Below, piece by piece: positions 1-8,032 of a DNA stretch of 64,000 nt. The stretch spans positions 434,001 through 498,000 of the forward strand of contig NZ_JALKCU010000001.1 of assembly GCF_023540835.1 (NCBI RefSeq), written 5' to 3'. The stretch's first letter is position 1, and each line of letters opens with the position of its first letter. The notes beneath the pieces were generated by a model. It was not told the DNA's origin and did not search any database. It saw nothing but the letters and a program-made list of their open reading frames with translations. Source of the stretch: Marivivens geojensis. GTDB lineage: Bacteria; Pseudomonadota; Alphaproteobacteria; Rhodobacterales; Rhodobacteraceae. The translations under genes were made by a program, and so were the position numbers.

Positions 1-215
1 CTCACCTGAAGCAGGCCGCAGCAGCTAACCGTTTGGTCTGTGAAGGCCGCATTGATCCTTGCATGTCCGAAGTCTTCCCATGGGATGAAATCCCGACAGC
101 GCACATGAAGATGCTGAAAAACCAGCACCTGCCGGGCAACATGGCGGTTTTGGTTCAGGCTCAGAAAACAGGCATGACTACCTTTGCCGAGGTTATCGCA
201 GAGTCCAAAGCCTAA
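1..215 (+). CDS. ccr: Crotonyl-CoA carboxylase/reductase, C-terminal fragment
   Basis: Only the last 70 codons are present; the reading frame enters at base 3 and stops with TAA. The residues GRIDPCMSEVFPWDEIP followed by NQHLPGNMAVLVQA are typical of the C-terminus of Ccr, an NADPH-dependent MDR-fold enzyme that reductively carboxylates crotonyl-CoA to ethylmalonyl-CoA, the signature step of the ethylmalonyl-CoA pathway. Sequence alone cannot exclude a related enoyl-CoA reductase, but the motif is close to Ccr. A rho-independent terminator follows about 30 bases downstream, so this is the last gene of its transcript. mcd at 25.7 kb encodes a later enzyme of the same pathway. Confidence 0.85.
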   Translation, partial: HLKQAAAANRLVCEGRIDPCMSEVFPWDEIPTAHMKMLKNQHLPGNMAVLVQAQKTGMTTFAEVIAESKA

Positions 216-243
216 CTCTGATTCGGCTTAGCGCAATCAACCG

Positions 244-276
244 AGAGGCGATCCGATTGGGTCGCCTCTTTATTTT
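244..276 (+). terminator. Rho-independent terminator after ccr
   Basis: A perfect 8-bp stem (AGAGGCGA at 244-251 with TCGCCTCT at 262-269) encloses a 10-base loop and is followed by TATTTTA. It sits just after the ccr stop codon on the same strand. Confidence 0.85.
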
Positions 277-415
277 AGTCACATTCAGAACAAATAGTTG
301 CGAATTAGGTGCCTCCCTATTTGTGGGGAGGGCGAATGTGCGAATAATTCGTTCAGAAGTTGTGTGCTAGGCTTGGTTGTTAATGTTCCATTAACCATCG
401 CAGAGGAGTCTGGTC

Positions 416-634
416 ATGGGAAAAACGTGGATACTCGACGTTCTTGACGATCTACGGGCCTTTGCAGACCTCAATGGGATGCCGGCTCTCGTCTCTGAAC
501 TGGATCGCACGTCAGATGTGGCGCGGCGCGAATTGGCGTCGAAAATCGGGACGGCACAGACAGTGCTGATGGGGCATGGGGCGAAACATACAAAGCCTGA
601 TTGGGCAACTGGATCAGGCGGACACACTGGATGA
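416..634 (+). CDS. Small conserved-type protein upstream of and overlapping luxR
   Basis: A 72-residue reading frame with a strong ribosome binding site (GAGGAG, about 8 bases before ATG). The product begins MGKTWILDVLDDLRAFADLNGM, a likely amphipathic helical segment, and has no signal peptide or recognisable domain. The last 19 codons overlap luxR in another frame, so the tail is probably poorly constrained. I recall similar 60-70 residue proteins beside roseobacter luxR genes, but cannot verify this here. The overlap suggests translational coupling to luxR. Upstream, a dyad (CCTCCC 312-317 / GGGAGG 326-331) could be an mRNA hairpin or regulator site. Function unknown. Confidence 0.6.
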   Translation: MGKTWILDVLDDLRAFADLNGMPALVSELDRTSDVARRELASKIGTAQTVLMGHGAKHTKPDWATGSGGHTG

Positions 635-1346
635 TCTTCAATCGATCATCCTGACACTGCGTGATCAATTCCGCATCGACCACGCGGTTTACCATTGGAT
701 CAGTAGCGATGGTGAGCAGTTTGGGTGCGGAACCTACCCAACCGATTGGGTCCAGACCTATGTTGACAATGATTACCTGCGCGTCGATCCCGTCGTCATC
801 GGATGTTATCAGCGGTTTCATCCAGTGGACTGGAAACGGCTGGACTGGTCCTCAAAACAAGCGCGGGCGTTTCAGAAAGAAGCGATTGCGGCAGGGGTGG
901 GCAATCAAGGCATGTCTATCCCCATCCGTGGACCGAACGGGCAATACGCGCTTTTCACCGTTTCACACACCTGCGCAGACGAAGAGTGGGAGACTTTTAC
1001 TGAAGGCCACCAGCGCGATCTCATCCTTCTTGCGCACTACTTCAACAAAAGTGCTCTGAAGATTGCGAAGGGCCGTAAGCCCGAAATCGTAAAGTCTCTG
1101 TCACGCCGCGAAACGGATGCTCTGACCTATCTGGCGATGGGTTATGGCCGCGGGCAAGTAGCAGAGATGTTGTCGATCTCAGAACACACGTTGCGGGTCT
1201 ACATCGAAAGCGCGCGTTTCAAGTTAGGTGCTACAAACACAACTCATGCCGTTGCGAAGGCCATAACCGAAGGATTGATCGTGATTGGCGGCGCCGCTCG
1301 CGGAACGTCAGGTGATTGGCCAGGCAAGGCACCGAACGGTGCATAG
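576..1346 (+). CDS. luxR: LuxR-family quorum-sensing transcriptional regulator
   Basis: 256 residues. An N-terminal autoinducer-binding domain (about residues 15-165) has the expected aromatic and acidic pocket residues in DWVQTYVDNDYLRVDPV, the following PVDW, and a conserved glycine in GMSIPIRG. A C-terminal LuxR-type helix-turn-helix covers about residues 170-235 (LSRRETDALTYLAMG, then ISEHTLRVYIESARFKL). It should bind the acyl-homoserine lactone made by the adjacent LuxI-type synthase and control target promoters, possibly including its own. The ATG at 576 lies inside the preceding small gene and has only a weak purine-rich site, so translation may depend on that gene. The symbol is generic. 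Confidence 0.9.
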   Translation: MGRNIQSLIGQLDQADTLDDLQSIILTLRDQFRIDHAVYHWISSDGEQFGCGTYPTDWVQTYVDNDYLRVDPVVIGCYQRFHPVDWKRLDWSSKQARAFQKEAIAAGVGNQGMSIPIRGPNGQYALFTVSHTCADEEWETFTEGHQRDLILLAHYFNKSALKIAKGRKPEIVKSLSRRETDALTYLAMGYGRGQVAEMLSISEHTLRVYIESARFKLGATNTTHAVAKAITEGLIVIGGAARGTSGDWPGKAPNGA

Positions 1347-1403
1347 GTCGAAGATTAACCATTTTACGGCAGATTGTTCCTTGGATCAGAAAAGGGATGT
1401 GTC

Positions 1404-2036
1404 ATGCTGCGGTATCTATACGGCGATCAACTCTTCAATTACCCGAAATTAGCGGACAGCATGTTCCGCGATCGAGCCGCTCAATTTCGTGAACGGCTAA
1501 GCTGGGACGTTACCGTCGACGACCGTGGATGGGAAAGGGACGAGTATGACAACCTCAACCCGCTTTACGTTATCTGGGAAAACGAGGATGGCAGCCACGG
1601 CGGCTCAATGCGGTTCTTGCCGACCACAGGCCAGACGATGGTGAATGACCATTTTATTGATTTGATGGACGGGGTCGAATTGCAAAGTCCCTTTATGTGG
1701 GAATGCACGCGGTTTTGTTTGAACCCATCCGCCGAAAGCCGTGTGGCGGCGGCCCTGATGCTGGCTGGGGGTGAGCTTATGCGGGCCTTCGACGTTCGAC
1801 ATTTCGTCGGGGTCTTTGATGCGCGGATGGTTCGCATTTATCGGATGATCGGTTCGGCGCCCGAAATTCTTGGTCAATCGGGTAAAGGGCGCGATATGAT
1901 TGCTGTGGGTCTTTGGGGCTATGATGATAGGACTCGCGAACGCGTGGCGTATCGCGCAGGTATCCCGCCCGAACTATCCGAAAAATGGTTCCTCAAAAGC
2001 TTTGGGTTTGAACCGCGATTGCAGTTGGTGGCCTAA
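1404..2036 (+). CDS. luxI: Acyl-homoserine lactone synthase
   Basis: 210 residues from ATG 1404, chosen over an in-frame upstream start because AAAGGGA lies just before it and the protein then begins in the normal LuxI position (MLRYLYGDQLF). The family's conserved positions are visible: RERLSWDV, the acidic ERDEYDNLNPLYVIW stretch, and GSMRFLPTTG near residue 75. The enzyme joins S-adenosylmethionine and an acyl-ACP to make an N-acyl-homoserine lactone. It lies 57 bases behind luxR on the same strand, the common roseobacter R-I tandem order. The acyl chain cannot be predicted from sequence. Confidence 0.92.
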   Translation: MLRYLYGDQLFNYPKLADSMFRDRAAQFRERLSWDVTVDDRGWERDEYDNLNPLYVIWENEDGSHGGSMRFLPTTGQTMVNDHFIDLMDGVELQSPFMWECTRFCLNPSAESRVAAALMLAGGELMRAFDVRHFVGVFDARMVRIYRMIGSAPEILGQSGKGRDMIAVGLWGYDDRTRERVAYRAGIPPELSEKWFLKSFGFEPRLQLVA

Positions 2037-2077
2037 CCCCTCTGGTCCCCTTCCTGGGTTAAGGATAGGGTCCCGCC

Positions 2078-3610
2078 ATGACAACTCCGGCACTCCAATT
2101 TTCCGACGATCAGGCTCAGGCTTGGGATAGTATCGCTGATTTGCTCGCTGCAAACGGCGTGAATCTGACGGACGCCTTGCTCACCCCACCGATGGGCGAC
2201 AGTAGCGCCGTTATGGCTGTTATCGGGAAGGCGGGGTCGGGAAAGACCTTGCTTTTGGCAGAGTTAACCAAGGCTCTGAAAGAGGCGGGCGTCTCAATCG
2301 TTTCTGGTGACTGGGAAGGTAAACGGAAGAAAGACCGTCGAACCCTAGCGGTCCTCGCACCAACGAACAAAGCTGCGGCGGTACTTCGAAATCGGGGAGT
2401 GCCCGCAACGACGATCCACCGCATCCTTTACACGCCCGTCTATGACCCAGAATATGAACGGATTGCAGAATGGCTTGCTGGCGAAGGCACACGGCCCGAG
2501 ATTGAGGGACTCACGGATGTCGCGCTAGATCGCGCTTGGGCGTCGTATCAAATAAATACCTCGGTCCCTGCAGCACTTGCTGCCGCTGGGCTGCGTGGCT
2601 CTGACTTTATCACGGGTTGGAAACGTCGTGAGGACCCGCTTGATATCGGGTTCATCGATGAAAGCTCAATGTTGGATCAAAAGGCGCTCGATGATCTCAA
2701 GGAGATTTTTCCGACGCTCGTGCTGTTTGGCGATCCAGCGCAGTTGCCCCCTGTCCAAGGCACGGGCGGGATGGTGTTCGAAAAACTGCCGGAAAAGGAT
2801 CGGCTGATCCTGAACCGAATCCACCGCCAAGAGGCGGGTAACCCGATCCTTGATCTGGCCCACGCACTCGCCGACCCGTCGGTCGATTTCTACAAGTTCG
2901 AACGGCTCGTCGCAGAAGCGGCGGCAAAAGACCCGAGGGTCGTTTTAGCCCAGCGTGTGGAGTCCGATTTGATGGCGCGGTCTCCTGTTCTTGTCTGGCG
3001 GAATGCGACGCGCATCCGATTGATACATGCGTTTCGCGGAGCCTATGGCGCGCCCGAAGATGCCTTGATCCCCGGTGAGCCGCTGATATGCGATGGCATC
3101 GAATTGCCGATGAAGCACCGCAAGAAACGGCTCGACCTTGAAGCGCGAGGCCTGATTAAAGGCGCGCAGGTGATTTATCGAGGACCAGGCTCAAAACCTG
3201 GGTTCTCAAAGCTCTGGGTGATGGGCGCAGAAGAACCTCAGTTGTCAGCCGCCAGCATTGTTAAGATCGAAAAGGAAGGCGAAGAAGAGCCATTTATCCC
3301 TTACGCCGCTCGCATGGGCGCTGCATTTTTACACGGCGCTGCGGTCACCATCCACAAGGCGCAAGGCAGCCAGTGGGACACGGTTCAAGTCTTTGCGCCA
3401 GACATTGAGGTTGCCGCCAAAATGGGGCGGTCAGAGTCGGGGCAACCGCTTTGGAAACGATTGGCTTATGTAGCGATCACGCGGGCGGAACGGGAATTGC
3501 GCTGGGTTGTCCGAAATCGCCTCGCGCGTCCATCAGAGCCGTTAGGCGTGGATGACCTTCATATGCCAGCCGCCGAACTGAAACTTACCGTGCAGAGCGA
3601 CGAGGATTAA
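2078..3610 (+). CDS. RecD-like AAA family ATP-dependent DNA helicase
   Basis: 510 residues. Walker A is GKAGSGKT at residues 50-57; Walker B is in IGFIDESSMLD near residue 192; a Q/R-rich motif follows in GDPAQLPPVQG. The C-terminal half has TIHKAQGSQWDTVQVF and YVAITRAERELRWVV, typical of superfamily 1B RecD/UvrD-C2 helicases. It resembles stand-alone RecD-like helicases rather than the RecD subunit, and no recB or recC is nearby. A likely role is DNA repair or replication-fork processing; this is inference. The stop codon overlaps that of the convergent gene in a shared TTAA at 3607-3610, leaving no room for a terminator. Confidence 0.88.
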   Translation: MTTPALQFSDDQAQAWDSIADLLAANGVNLTDALLTPPMGDSSAVMAVIGKAGSGKTLLLAELTKALKEAGVSIVSGDWEGKRKKDRRTLAVLAPTNKAAAVLRNRGVPATTIHRILYTPVYDPEYERIAEWLAGEGTRPEIEGLTDVALDRAWASYQINTSVPAALAAAGLRGSDFITGWKRREDPLDIGFIDESSMLDQKALDDLKEIFPTLVLFGDPAQLPPVQGTGGMVFEKLPEKDRLILNRIHRQEAGNPILDLAHALADPSVDFYKFERLVAEAAAKDPRVVLAQRVESDLMARSPVLVWRNATRIRLIHAFRGAYGAPEDALIPGEPLICDGIELPMKHRKKRLDLEARGLIKGAQVIYRGPGSKPGFSKLWVMGAEEPQLSAASIVKIEKEGEEEPFIPYAARMGAAFLHGAAVTIHKAQGSQWDTVQVFAPDIEVAAKMGRSESGQPLWKRLAYVAITRAERELRWVVRNRLARPSEPLGVDDLHMPAAELKLTVQSDED

Positions 3611-4362
3611 CGGCGCATCGCGTTGAACGCTGCGGATGCGGTCCAACCAGCGATAATTGCGATCAGCAGTGCGAGTAGACCATAAAGCGCGGATTGTTCG
3701 CGGCTCAGGTTATACAGCCAACGCTCCATCCCCACCTTGAACACTGGGATATTGGTATCCAGCGTATCGATCACTTGCCCGCCGCGCGTCAGGAAAATTC
3801 GAGTGCGATAGGGGCCTTCGGTCAAGTTAGAGGGCAACGTAATGGCCGTATGGAACAGTGTATCATCTTCAAGCGCGACAGCACCTTCGAGCATCTGGAA
3901 CAAGTCGCTGCTTTCTTTGATGCGGGCGAAGGCTTCGGAAAATTCGGTCGTGGAAAAGGCATCTTGCCCAGCGGAGCGCACCACGCGGTCCCACGTGATT
4001 GCGTGATGAAGGTCTTCGAGCGGTCGAAGAACTTCGCTCAGAGGACCAGAAGTCGCGACGGCATAGAAGGACGGTGCGATGTCGATGTTTGCTGACTCAG
4101 TGTTAACCCAAATGCCCGCGACCCGTTCCTTGCGTCGGATCGTGACGGGTACGTTCGGACCAGCAACGGCGATAATGACACCCAAGTCAGAATTCTGCGG
4201 AGGCGGCGTTTCGCGGCTGATCGCACCAAAGATCAACAGCTCGGACCCTGTAAACGTCGCGGTGATCGAAACCTCGTCCTGGCTCAGGCCCAAGACTAGC
4301 TTTTCTTGAGCCAAGGCGAGCGATGGCAAAAGCATGAAGAGGAAAGCGACGAGCCGGATCAT
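3607..4362 (-). CDS. TIGR02186 family membrane-anchored protein
   Basis: 251 residues. An N-terminal signal peptide (hydrophobic residues 3-18, ending ALAQ), a mostly beta extracytoplasmic region, and one C-terminal transmembrane helix (about residues 223-247, LYGLLALLIAIIAGWTASAAF). This matches the alphaproteobacterial TIGR02186/PF09608 family of unknown biochemical role. Its start overlaps the stop of the upstream sulfite-exporter-type gene, so the two are co-translated and probably work together at the inner membrane, perhaps in export of an oxidised sulfur compound. Function is inferred only from the partner. Confidence 0.8.
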   Translation of the reverse strand: MIRLVAFLFMLLPSLALAQEKLVLGLSQDEVSITATFTGSELLIFGAISRETPPPQNSDLGVIIAVAGPNVPVTIRRKERVAGIWVNTESANIDIAPSFYAVATSGPLSEVLRPLEDLHHAITWDRVVRSAGQDAFSTTEFSEAFARIKESSDLFQMLEGAVALEDDTLFHTAITLPSNLTEGPYRTRIFLTRGGQVIDTLDTNIPVFKVGMERWLYNLSREQSALYGLLALLIAIIAGWTASAAFNAMRR

Positions 4363-5267
4363 AGCGCGTCACCGATTGAGAACAGTTCGGACGGTTCAAT
4401 GAGCAGGTCGAATGCGAGCTTCAGACAGACCAGCAACACCAGCCCCGCCAACAGAATACGAAGCTGTTCGGCTTTCAATTTCATTCCGATACGCGTGCCG
4501 AATTGAGCGCCAATCACGCCGCCGATCAAGAGCAGCAACGCGAGAACGATATCGACTGTTTGGTTGGTAATTGCGTGCATCATTGTGGTGAAGGCTGCGA
4601 CGAAGATGATCTGGAAGAGCGAGGTGCCGATCACTACTTTGGTTGGCATTCCAAGCACATAAATCATGGCAGGCACCATGATGAAGCCACCGCCAACGCC
4701 CATGATCGCGGCCAAAACGCCAACTGACATGCCCACCAATAGCGGCGGAATGACCGAGATATACAGGCCAGACACGCGAAATTTGACTTTGAATGGAAGG
4801 TTGTGAACCCAGTTGTGGCGTTTGCGTTTTGCGGGTTGTGCGTTCTTGCTACGGCGGAGCGCGCGTAGGCTCTCAACCATCATTAAACCGCCAACGACGC
4901 CAAGGAAAACGACGTAGCAAAGGTTCACGAGCAGATCGACCTGACCGAGTTCTTTCAACAGGTTGAAGACTTGGACGCCAATTGCGGATCCGATGAGGCC
5001 GCCGATCAAGAGGACTGTGCCCATCCACCAATCAACGCCTTTGCGTTTGATATGCGCCATAAGCGCGGACACGGATGAGGCTACGATTTGGTTGGCAGAG
5101 GTCGCCACAGCAACAGCCGGTGGGATGCCCACAAAGAACAAGAGCGGGGTAATAAGAAAGCCGCCCCCAACACCGAACATACCCGAGAGGACCCCAACAA
5201 GGCCTCCGATCCCCAAGAGAAGATAAATGTTCACCGAAATTTCGGCAATTGGCAGGTAGATCTGCAT
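4359..5267 (-). CDS. TauE/SafE family sulfite-exporter-type permease
   Basis: 302 residues with about eight hydrophobic segments in two homologous halves. The first begins GLVGVLSGMFGVGGGFLITPLL (residues about 19-40); the second repeats the pattern in GVLAAIMGVGGGFIMVPAMI. These glycine-rich GVGGG repeats define the TauE/SafE family of inner-membrane permeases linked to sulfite or sulfoacetate export. The central cytoplasmic loop is basic (RRSKNAQPAKRKRHNW). It is translationally coupled to the TIGR02186 gene. Substrate is inferred from the family; cysteine- or taurine-degrading genes are not in the window. Confidence 0.85.
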   Translation of the reverse strand: MQIYLPIAEISVNIYLLLGIGGLVGVLSGMFGVGGGFLITPLLFFVGIPPAVAVATSANQIVASSVSALMAHIKRKGVDWWMGTVLLIGGLIGSAIGVQVFNLLKELGQVDLLVNLCYVVFLGVVGGLMMVESLRALRRSKNAQPAKRKRHNWVHNLPFKVKFRVSGLYISVIPPLLVGMSVGVLAAIMGVGGGFIMVPAMIYVLGMPTKVVIGTSLFQIIFVAAFTTMMHAITNQTVDIVLALLLLIGGVIGAQFGTRIGMKLKAEQLRILLAGLVLLVCLKLAFDLLIEPSELFSIGDAL

Positions 5268-5360
5268 GGCTCGTCCAGCGTTGCGCTATGCCTCACATCA
5301 CCCTGATCAGCAGGTAGAGTCAAACAGTTGGGCGGCATATCGGGGTGAAAAAACGGTAAG

Positions 5361-5410
5361 ATGGGGCGCTGCCCCCTCTGGCCTACGGCCATTCACCCCC
5401 GGGATATTTC
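5361..5410. repeat. REP-like palindromic intergenic element
   Basis: Between tauE/safE and rnhA. Read on the minus strand it runs CCCGGGGGTGAATGGCCGTA then GGCCAGAGGGGGCAGCGCCC, with two nested hairpins (TGGCC/GGCCA and GGGGC/GCCCC), preceded by GGAAATAT. Similar G-rich blocks follow many genes in Rhodobacteraceae genomes, where they look like repeated extragenic palindromes or terminators. Only one copy is in this window, so the repeat status rests on recollection. It lies downstream of rnhA, so it could help end the ispH operon transcript. Confidence 0.5.
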
Positions 5411-5427
5411 CAGCACAAAGGCAGCAT

Positions 5428-5880
5428 TTAGGATTTGAATGGGGCCATGCCGCGGCGAGCGAGTTCGTCGGCGCGTTCATTTTCTGGGTGCCCTGCGTGG
5501 CCTTTGACCCATTCCCACGTGACTTTGTGACGACGGGCGGCTTCGTCCAAGCGTTTCCAGAGATCTTCGTTTTTAACGGGTTTGTTAGTGGATGTTCTCC
5601 ATCCTTTTTTCTTCCAACCCCACATCCATTCCGTGATCCCACCTTTGACGTAGGCACTATCTGTTACGACAGTTAGGGATGACGGACGCTCAAGGGCTTC
5701 GAGTGCGTTAATAGCGGCCAACAGTTCCATCCGATTGTTGGTTGTGTCGGCTTCACCACCGAAGAGTTCGCGCTCCTTGATGACCGCGCCATCTGACTTC
5801 GCCTGAAGGAGCGCGCCCCATCCGCCAGGGCCGGGATTACCGGAGCAGGCTCCGTCTGTGTAGGCAAAGAGATCAGGCAT
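5428..5880 (-). CDS. rnhA: Ribonuclease HI
   Basis: 150 residues. The DEDD catalytic residues are visible: D9 ([17 protein letters not shown]), E52 ([11 protein letters not shown]), D74 (VVTDSAYV) and D138 (ENERADELA), with the basic WVKGHAGH loop. It cleaves RNA in RNA-DNA hybrids such as R-loops and primer remnants. The ATG at 5880 shares its A with the TAA of the upstream DUF3429 gene (TAATG), which rules out a longer frame start and shows coupling in an ispH-DUF3429-rnhA operon. Confidence 0.95.
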   Translation of the reverse strand: MPDLFAYTDGACSGNPGPGGWGALLQAKSDGAVIKERELFGGEADTTNNRMELLAAINALEALERPSSLTVVTDSAYVKGGITEWMWGWKKKGWRTSTNKPVKNEDLWKRLDEAARRHKVTWEWVKGHAGHPENERADELARRGMAPFKS

Positions 5881-6308
5881 TAGAGTAAGAGGCTCGCAAG
5901 GCAGACAATGACGATGGTGGAGAGGATCACGCGAAGGCGCATCCACCACGTCGGCGTCAGGTCCCATTTCGAGAACTGGAAATCAAGCAGTAGAAGCCCA
6001 AGAAAGCCAGTTATTTGATAGGTTGCGGCAGAAAACAGCGTGTCGCCGCGCATGAAGAATGCCCAAAGTGCAGGGAGGACCGAGAGGGCATAACCTGCTG
6101 CAGCGCGTGCGCCCGCGGTCTTTGTTGCAAAACCCCAAAGCACACCAGACATGAACGACAGAATGACCGAGCCGTAGGCCAGAGTGAACATCGGTCCGCC
6201 CATGTCCCATACGGAAGGCAACCAACCGCGCGACGTAAGTGCGCCAAAGATAAAGGGGATCAGGCCCGCGAGGCCGAGAGCGAGCGGCGCGTATGGGATG
6301 CGGTTCAT
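5880..6308 (-). CDS. DUF3429 family inner-membrane protein
   Basis: 142 residues with about five hydrophobic helices and no large soluble part. The segments [16 protein letters not shown] and [16 protein letters not shown] match DUF3429, a proteobacterial membrane family without a known activity. Its ATG overlaps the ispH TGA (ATGA) and its TAA overlaps the rnhA ATG, so all three are translated from one message. The operon does not explain the function: ispH works in isoprenoid synthesis and rnhA in nucleic acid metabolism. Confidence 0.8.
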   Translation of the reverse strand: MNRIPYAPLALGLAGLIPFIFGALTSRGWLPSVWDMGGPMFTLAYGSVILSFMSGVLWGFATKTAGARAAAGYALSVLPALWAFFMRGDTLFSAATYQITGFLGLLLLDFQFSKWDLTPTWWMRLRVILSTIVIVCLASLLL

Positions 6309-7255
6309 GCGGGGACTCTTAGGATGCGTGGAACCTTGAACTCGATGTTTTCCTCGGCGGTGACAACCTGTTCGACGGTAACGTCGTAGTGGTCACTAAA
6401 GGCATCGACGACTTCGTTGATCAACACTTCGGGTGCTGAGGCGCCAGCGGTGATGCCAATGGTGCGAATGCCATCGAGCGCACGCCAATCTATGTCAGAT
6501 GCACGTTGGACGAGTTGGGCATAAGAACATCCGTTCTTTGCTGCCACTTCAACCAGTCGTTTCGAGTTCGATGAATTTGGTGCCCCAACAACAAGGAGGG
6601 CATCGCATTTCGGAGCGATGGCCTTGACCGCTTCTTGGCGGTTCGTTGTCGCGTAGCAAATGTCTTCTTTGTGCGGGCCGACAATCGCTGGAAAACGGGT
6701 ATGCAGCGCGGCGACGATATCTTTGGTGTCGTCAACAGACAGCGTGGTCTGCGTTACGTAAGCCAGTTTGGCTGGATCGCGCACCTCAACCGTTGCAACA
6801 TCATCTACAGTTTCGACCAAGAGAACTTCGCCCTCTGGCAATTGTCCCATGGTGCCGATGGTTTCGGGGTGCCCCGCATGGCCAATCATAATCATCTGCA
6901 GGCCATCATCGGCGTGGCGGGCAGCCTCAATGTGAACCTTAGACACCAAAGGGCATGTGGCATCGACATAGACCATATTGCGACGTTCGGCGTCGGCGGG
7001 CACGGATTTGGGGACACCGTGGGCCGAAAAAATGACAGGCCGATCTGTTGGGCAATCGTCTAGTTCTTCTACAAAGACAGCACCTTGATCGCGCAGGCTG
7101 TCGACGACGAATTTATTATGGACAATCTCGTGGCGTACATAGACGGGCGCCCCCCATTTTTCGATCGCCATTTCGACGATCTTAATGGCGCGATCTACAC
7201 CGGCGCAAAATCCGCGGGGTGCAGCGAGATACAGTGTCAAAGGCGATTTGGTCAT
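6305..7255 (-). CDS. ispH: 4-hydroxy-3-methylbut-2-enyl diphosphate reductase (IspH)
   Basis: 316 residues from the ATG at 7255; an in-frame upstream start would add an unrelated basic leader. The three cluster-binding cysteines are C17 ([12 protein letters not shown]), C101 ([11 protein letters not shown]) and C200 ([11 protein letters not shown]), and the catalytic glutamate E131 lies in [10 protein letters not shown]. The iron-sulfur enzyme makes IPP and DMAPP in the last step of the methylerythritol phosphate pathway, so isoprenoids here come from the non-mevalonate route. It heads an operon with DUF3429 and rnhA. Confidence 0.97.
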   Translation of the reverse strand: MTKSPLTLYLAAPRGFCAGVDRAIKIVEMAIEKWGAPVYVRHEIVHNKFVVDSLRDQGAVFVEELDDCPTDRPVIFSAHGVPKSVPADAERRNMVYVDATCPLVSKVHIEAARHADDGLQMIMIGHAGHPETIGTMGQLPEGEVLLVETVDDVATVEVRDPAKLAYVTQTTLSVDDTKDIVAALHTRFPAIVGPHKEDICYATTNRQEAVKAIAPKCDALLVVGAPNSSNSKRLVEVAAKNGCSYAQLVQRASDIDWRALDGIRTIGITAGASAPEVLINEVVDAFSDHYDVTVEQVVTAEENIEFKVPRILRVPA

Positions 7256-7311
7256 GGGCTGAGAGGTAGTCGCACGGTGGGTTCCTGTCCAGCGGCGCCG
7301 CAAAGATGAAT

Positions 7312-7344
7312 GGTCAAAAAGAAAGGGCGGGGAACTCCCCGCCC
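7312..7344 (-). terminator. Rho-independent terminator after the NYN gene
   Basis: A perfect 8-bp G+C stem, GGGCGGGG (7325-7332) with CCCCGCCC (7337-7344) around a 4-base loop. Read leftward it is followed by TTTCTTTTTG, so it ends the NYN-domain transcript just before ispH begins. Confidence 0.85.
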
Positions 7345-7348
7345 AATT

Positions 7349-7918
7349 TTATTCAACGTCTGCCGATGCAGGCTGGTCATCGCGCGGTTCACGCGGGGGG
7401 CGGCCAATCACGTCTCTCAACTCATCGAGTTCGATGAAGTTATCGGCCTGACGGCGCAGTTCGTCCGAGATCATCGGTGGTTGGCTGCGAATCGTCGATA
7501 CGACGGAGACGCGTACGCCCTTGCGTTGGATGGCCTCAACCAACGGACGGAAGTCGCCATCGCCCGAGAAGAGGACGATGTGATCGACGTGAGGTGCTAG
7601 CTCCATGGCATCGACAGTGAGTTCGATGTCCATGTTCCCTTTAACCTTACGGCGTCCCATGCTGTCGGTGTATTCTTTGGCGGGCTTCGTCACCATGGTG
7701 AAGCCGTTGTAGTTCAGCCAATCAACCAGCGGGCGGATCGGTGAATACTCGTCGTTCTCAAGCAGGGCGGTGTAGTAAAACGCACGAAGTAGCTTGCCGC
7801 GGCGCATGAATTCGCTCCGCAGCAGCTTGTAGTCGATGTCAAACCCGAGCGATTTTGCAGCCGCGTATAGGTTTGATCCATCGATGAAGAGCGCCAATCG
7901 CTCGTCACGATAAAACAT
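7349..7918 (-). CDS. NYN domain (LabA/DUF88) putative ribonuclease
   Basis: 189 residues from ATG 7918, supported by GGAAGGA just upstream; longer in-frame starts give an unrelated leader. The PIN-like NYN fold shows its acidic residues in LALFIDGSNLYAAA, in GNMDIELTVDAMEL and in VLFSGDGDFRPLVEAI. The tail is short, charged and disordered. Members of this family are metal-dependent RNases or nucleic-acid binding regulators; the target here is unknown. It is divergent from folK with 114 bases between them and has its own terminator, so it is probably monocistronic. Confidence 0.88.
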   Translation of the reverse strand: MFYRDERLALFIDGSNLYAAAKSLGFDIDYKLLRSEFMRRGKLLRAFYYTALLENDEYSPIRPLVDWLNYNGFTMVTKPAKEYTDSMGRRKVKGNMDIELTVDAMELAPHVDHIVLFSGDGDFRPLVEAIQRKGVRVSVVSTIRSQPPMISDELRRQADNFIELDELRDVIGRPPREPRDDQPASADVE

Positions 7919-8032
7919 AATAAATCCTTCCGAATTCGTTCCGTCTAAAGTCCGTGAGTGAAATGTATTGTGACGAAACTTACACAAACGTAGATGTTTG
8001 GCTGTCTATCGCAAGTCAGGATACGATCACTT

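Noticed and set aside
312-332. The dyad upstream of the small luxR-linked gene as a lux box
   Set aside because: It lacks the usual CTG-N10-CAG layout of lux-type boxes; it may equally be an mRNA hairpin.
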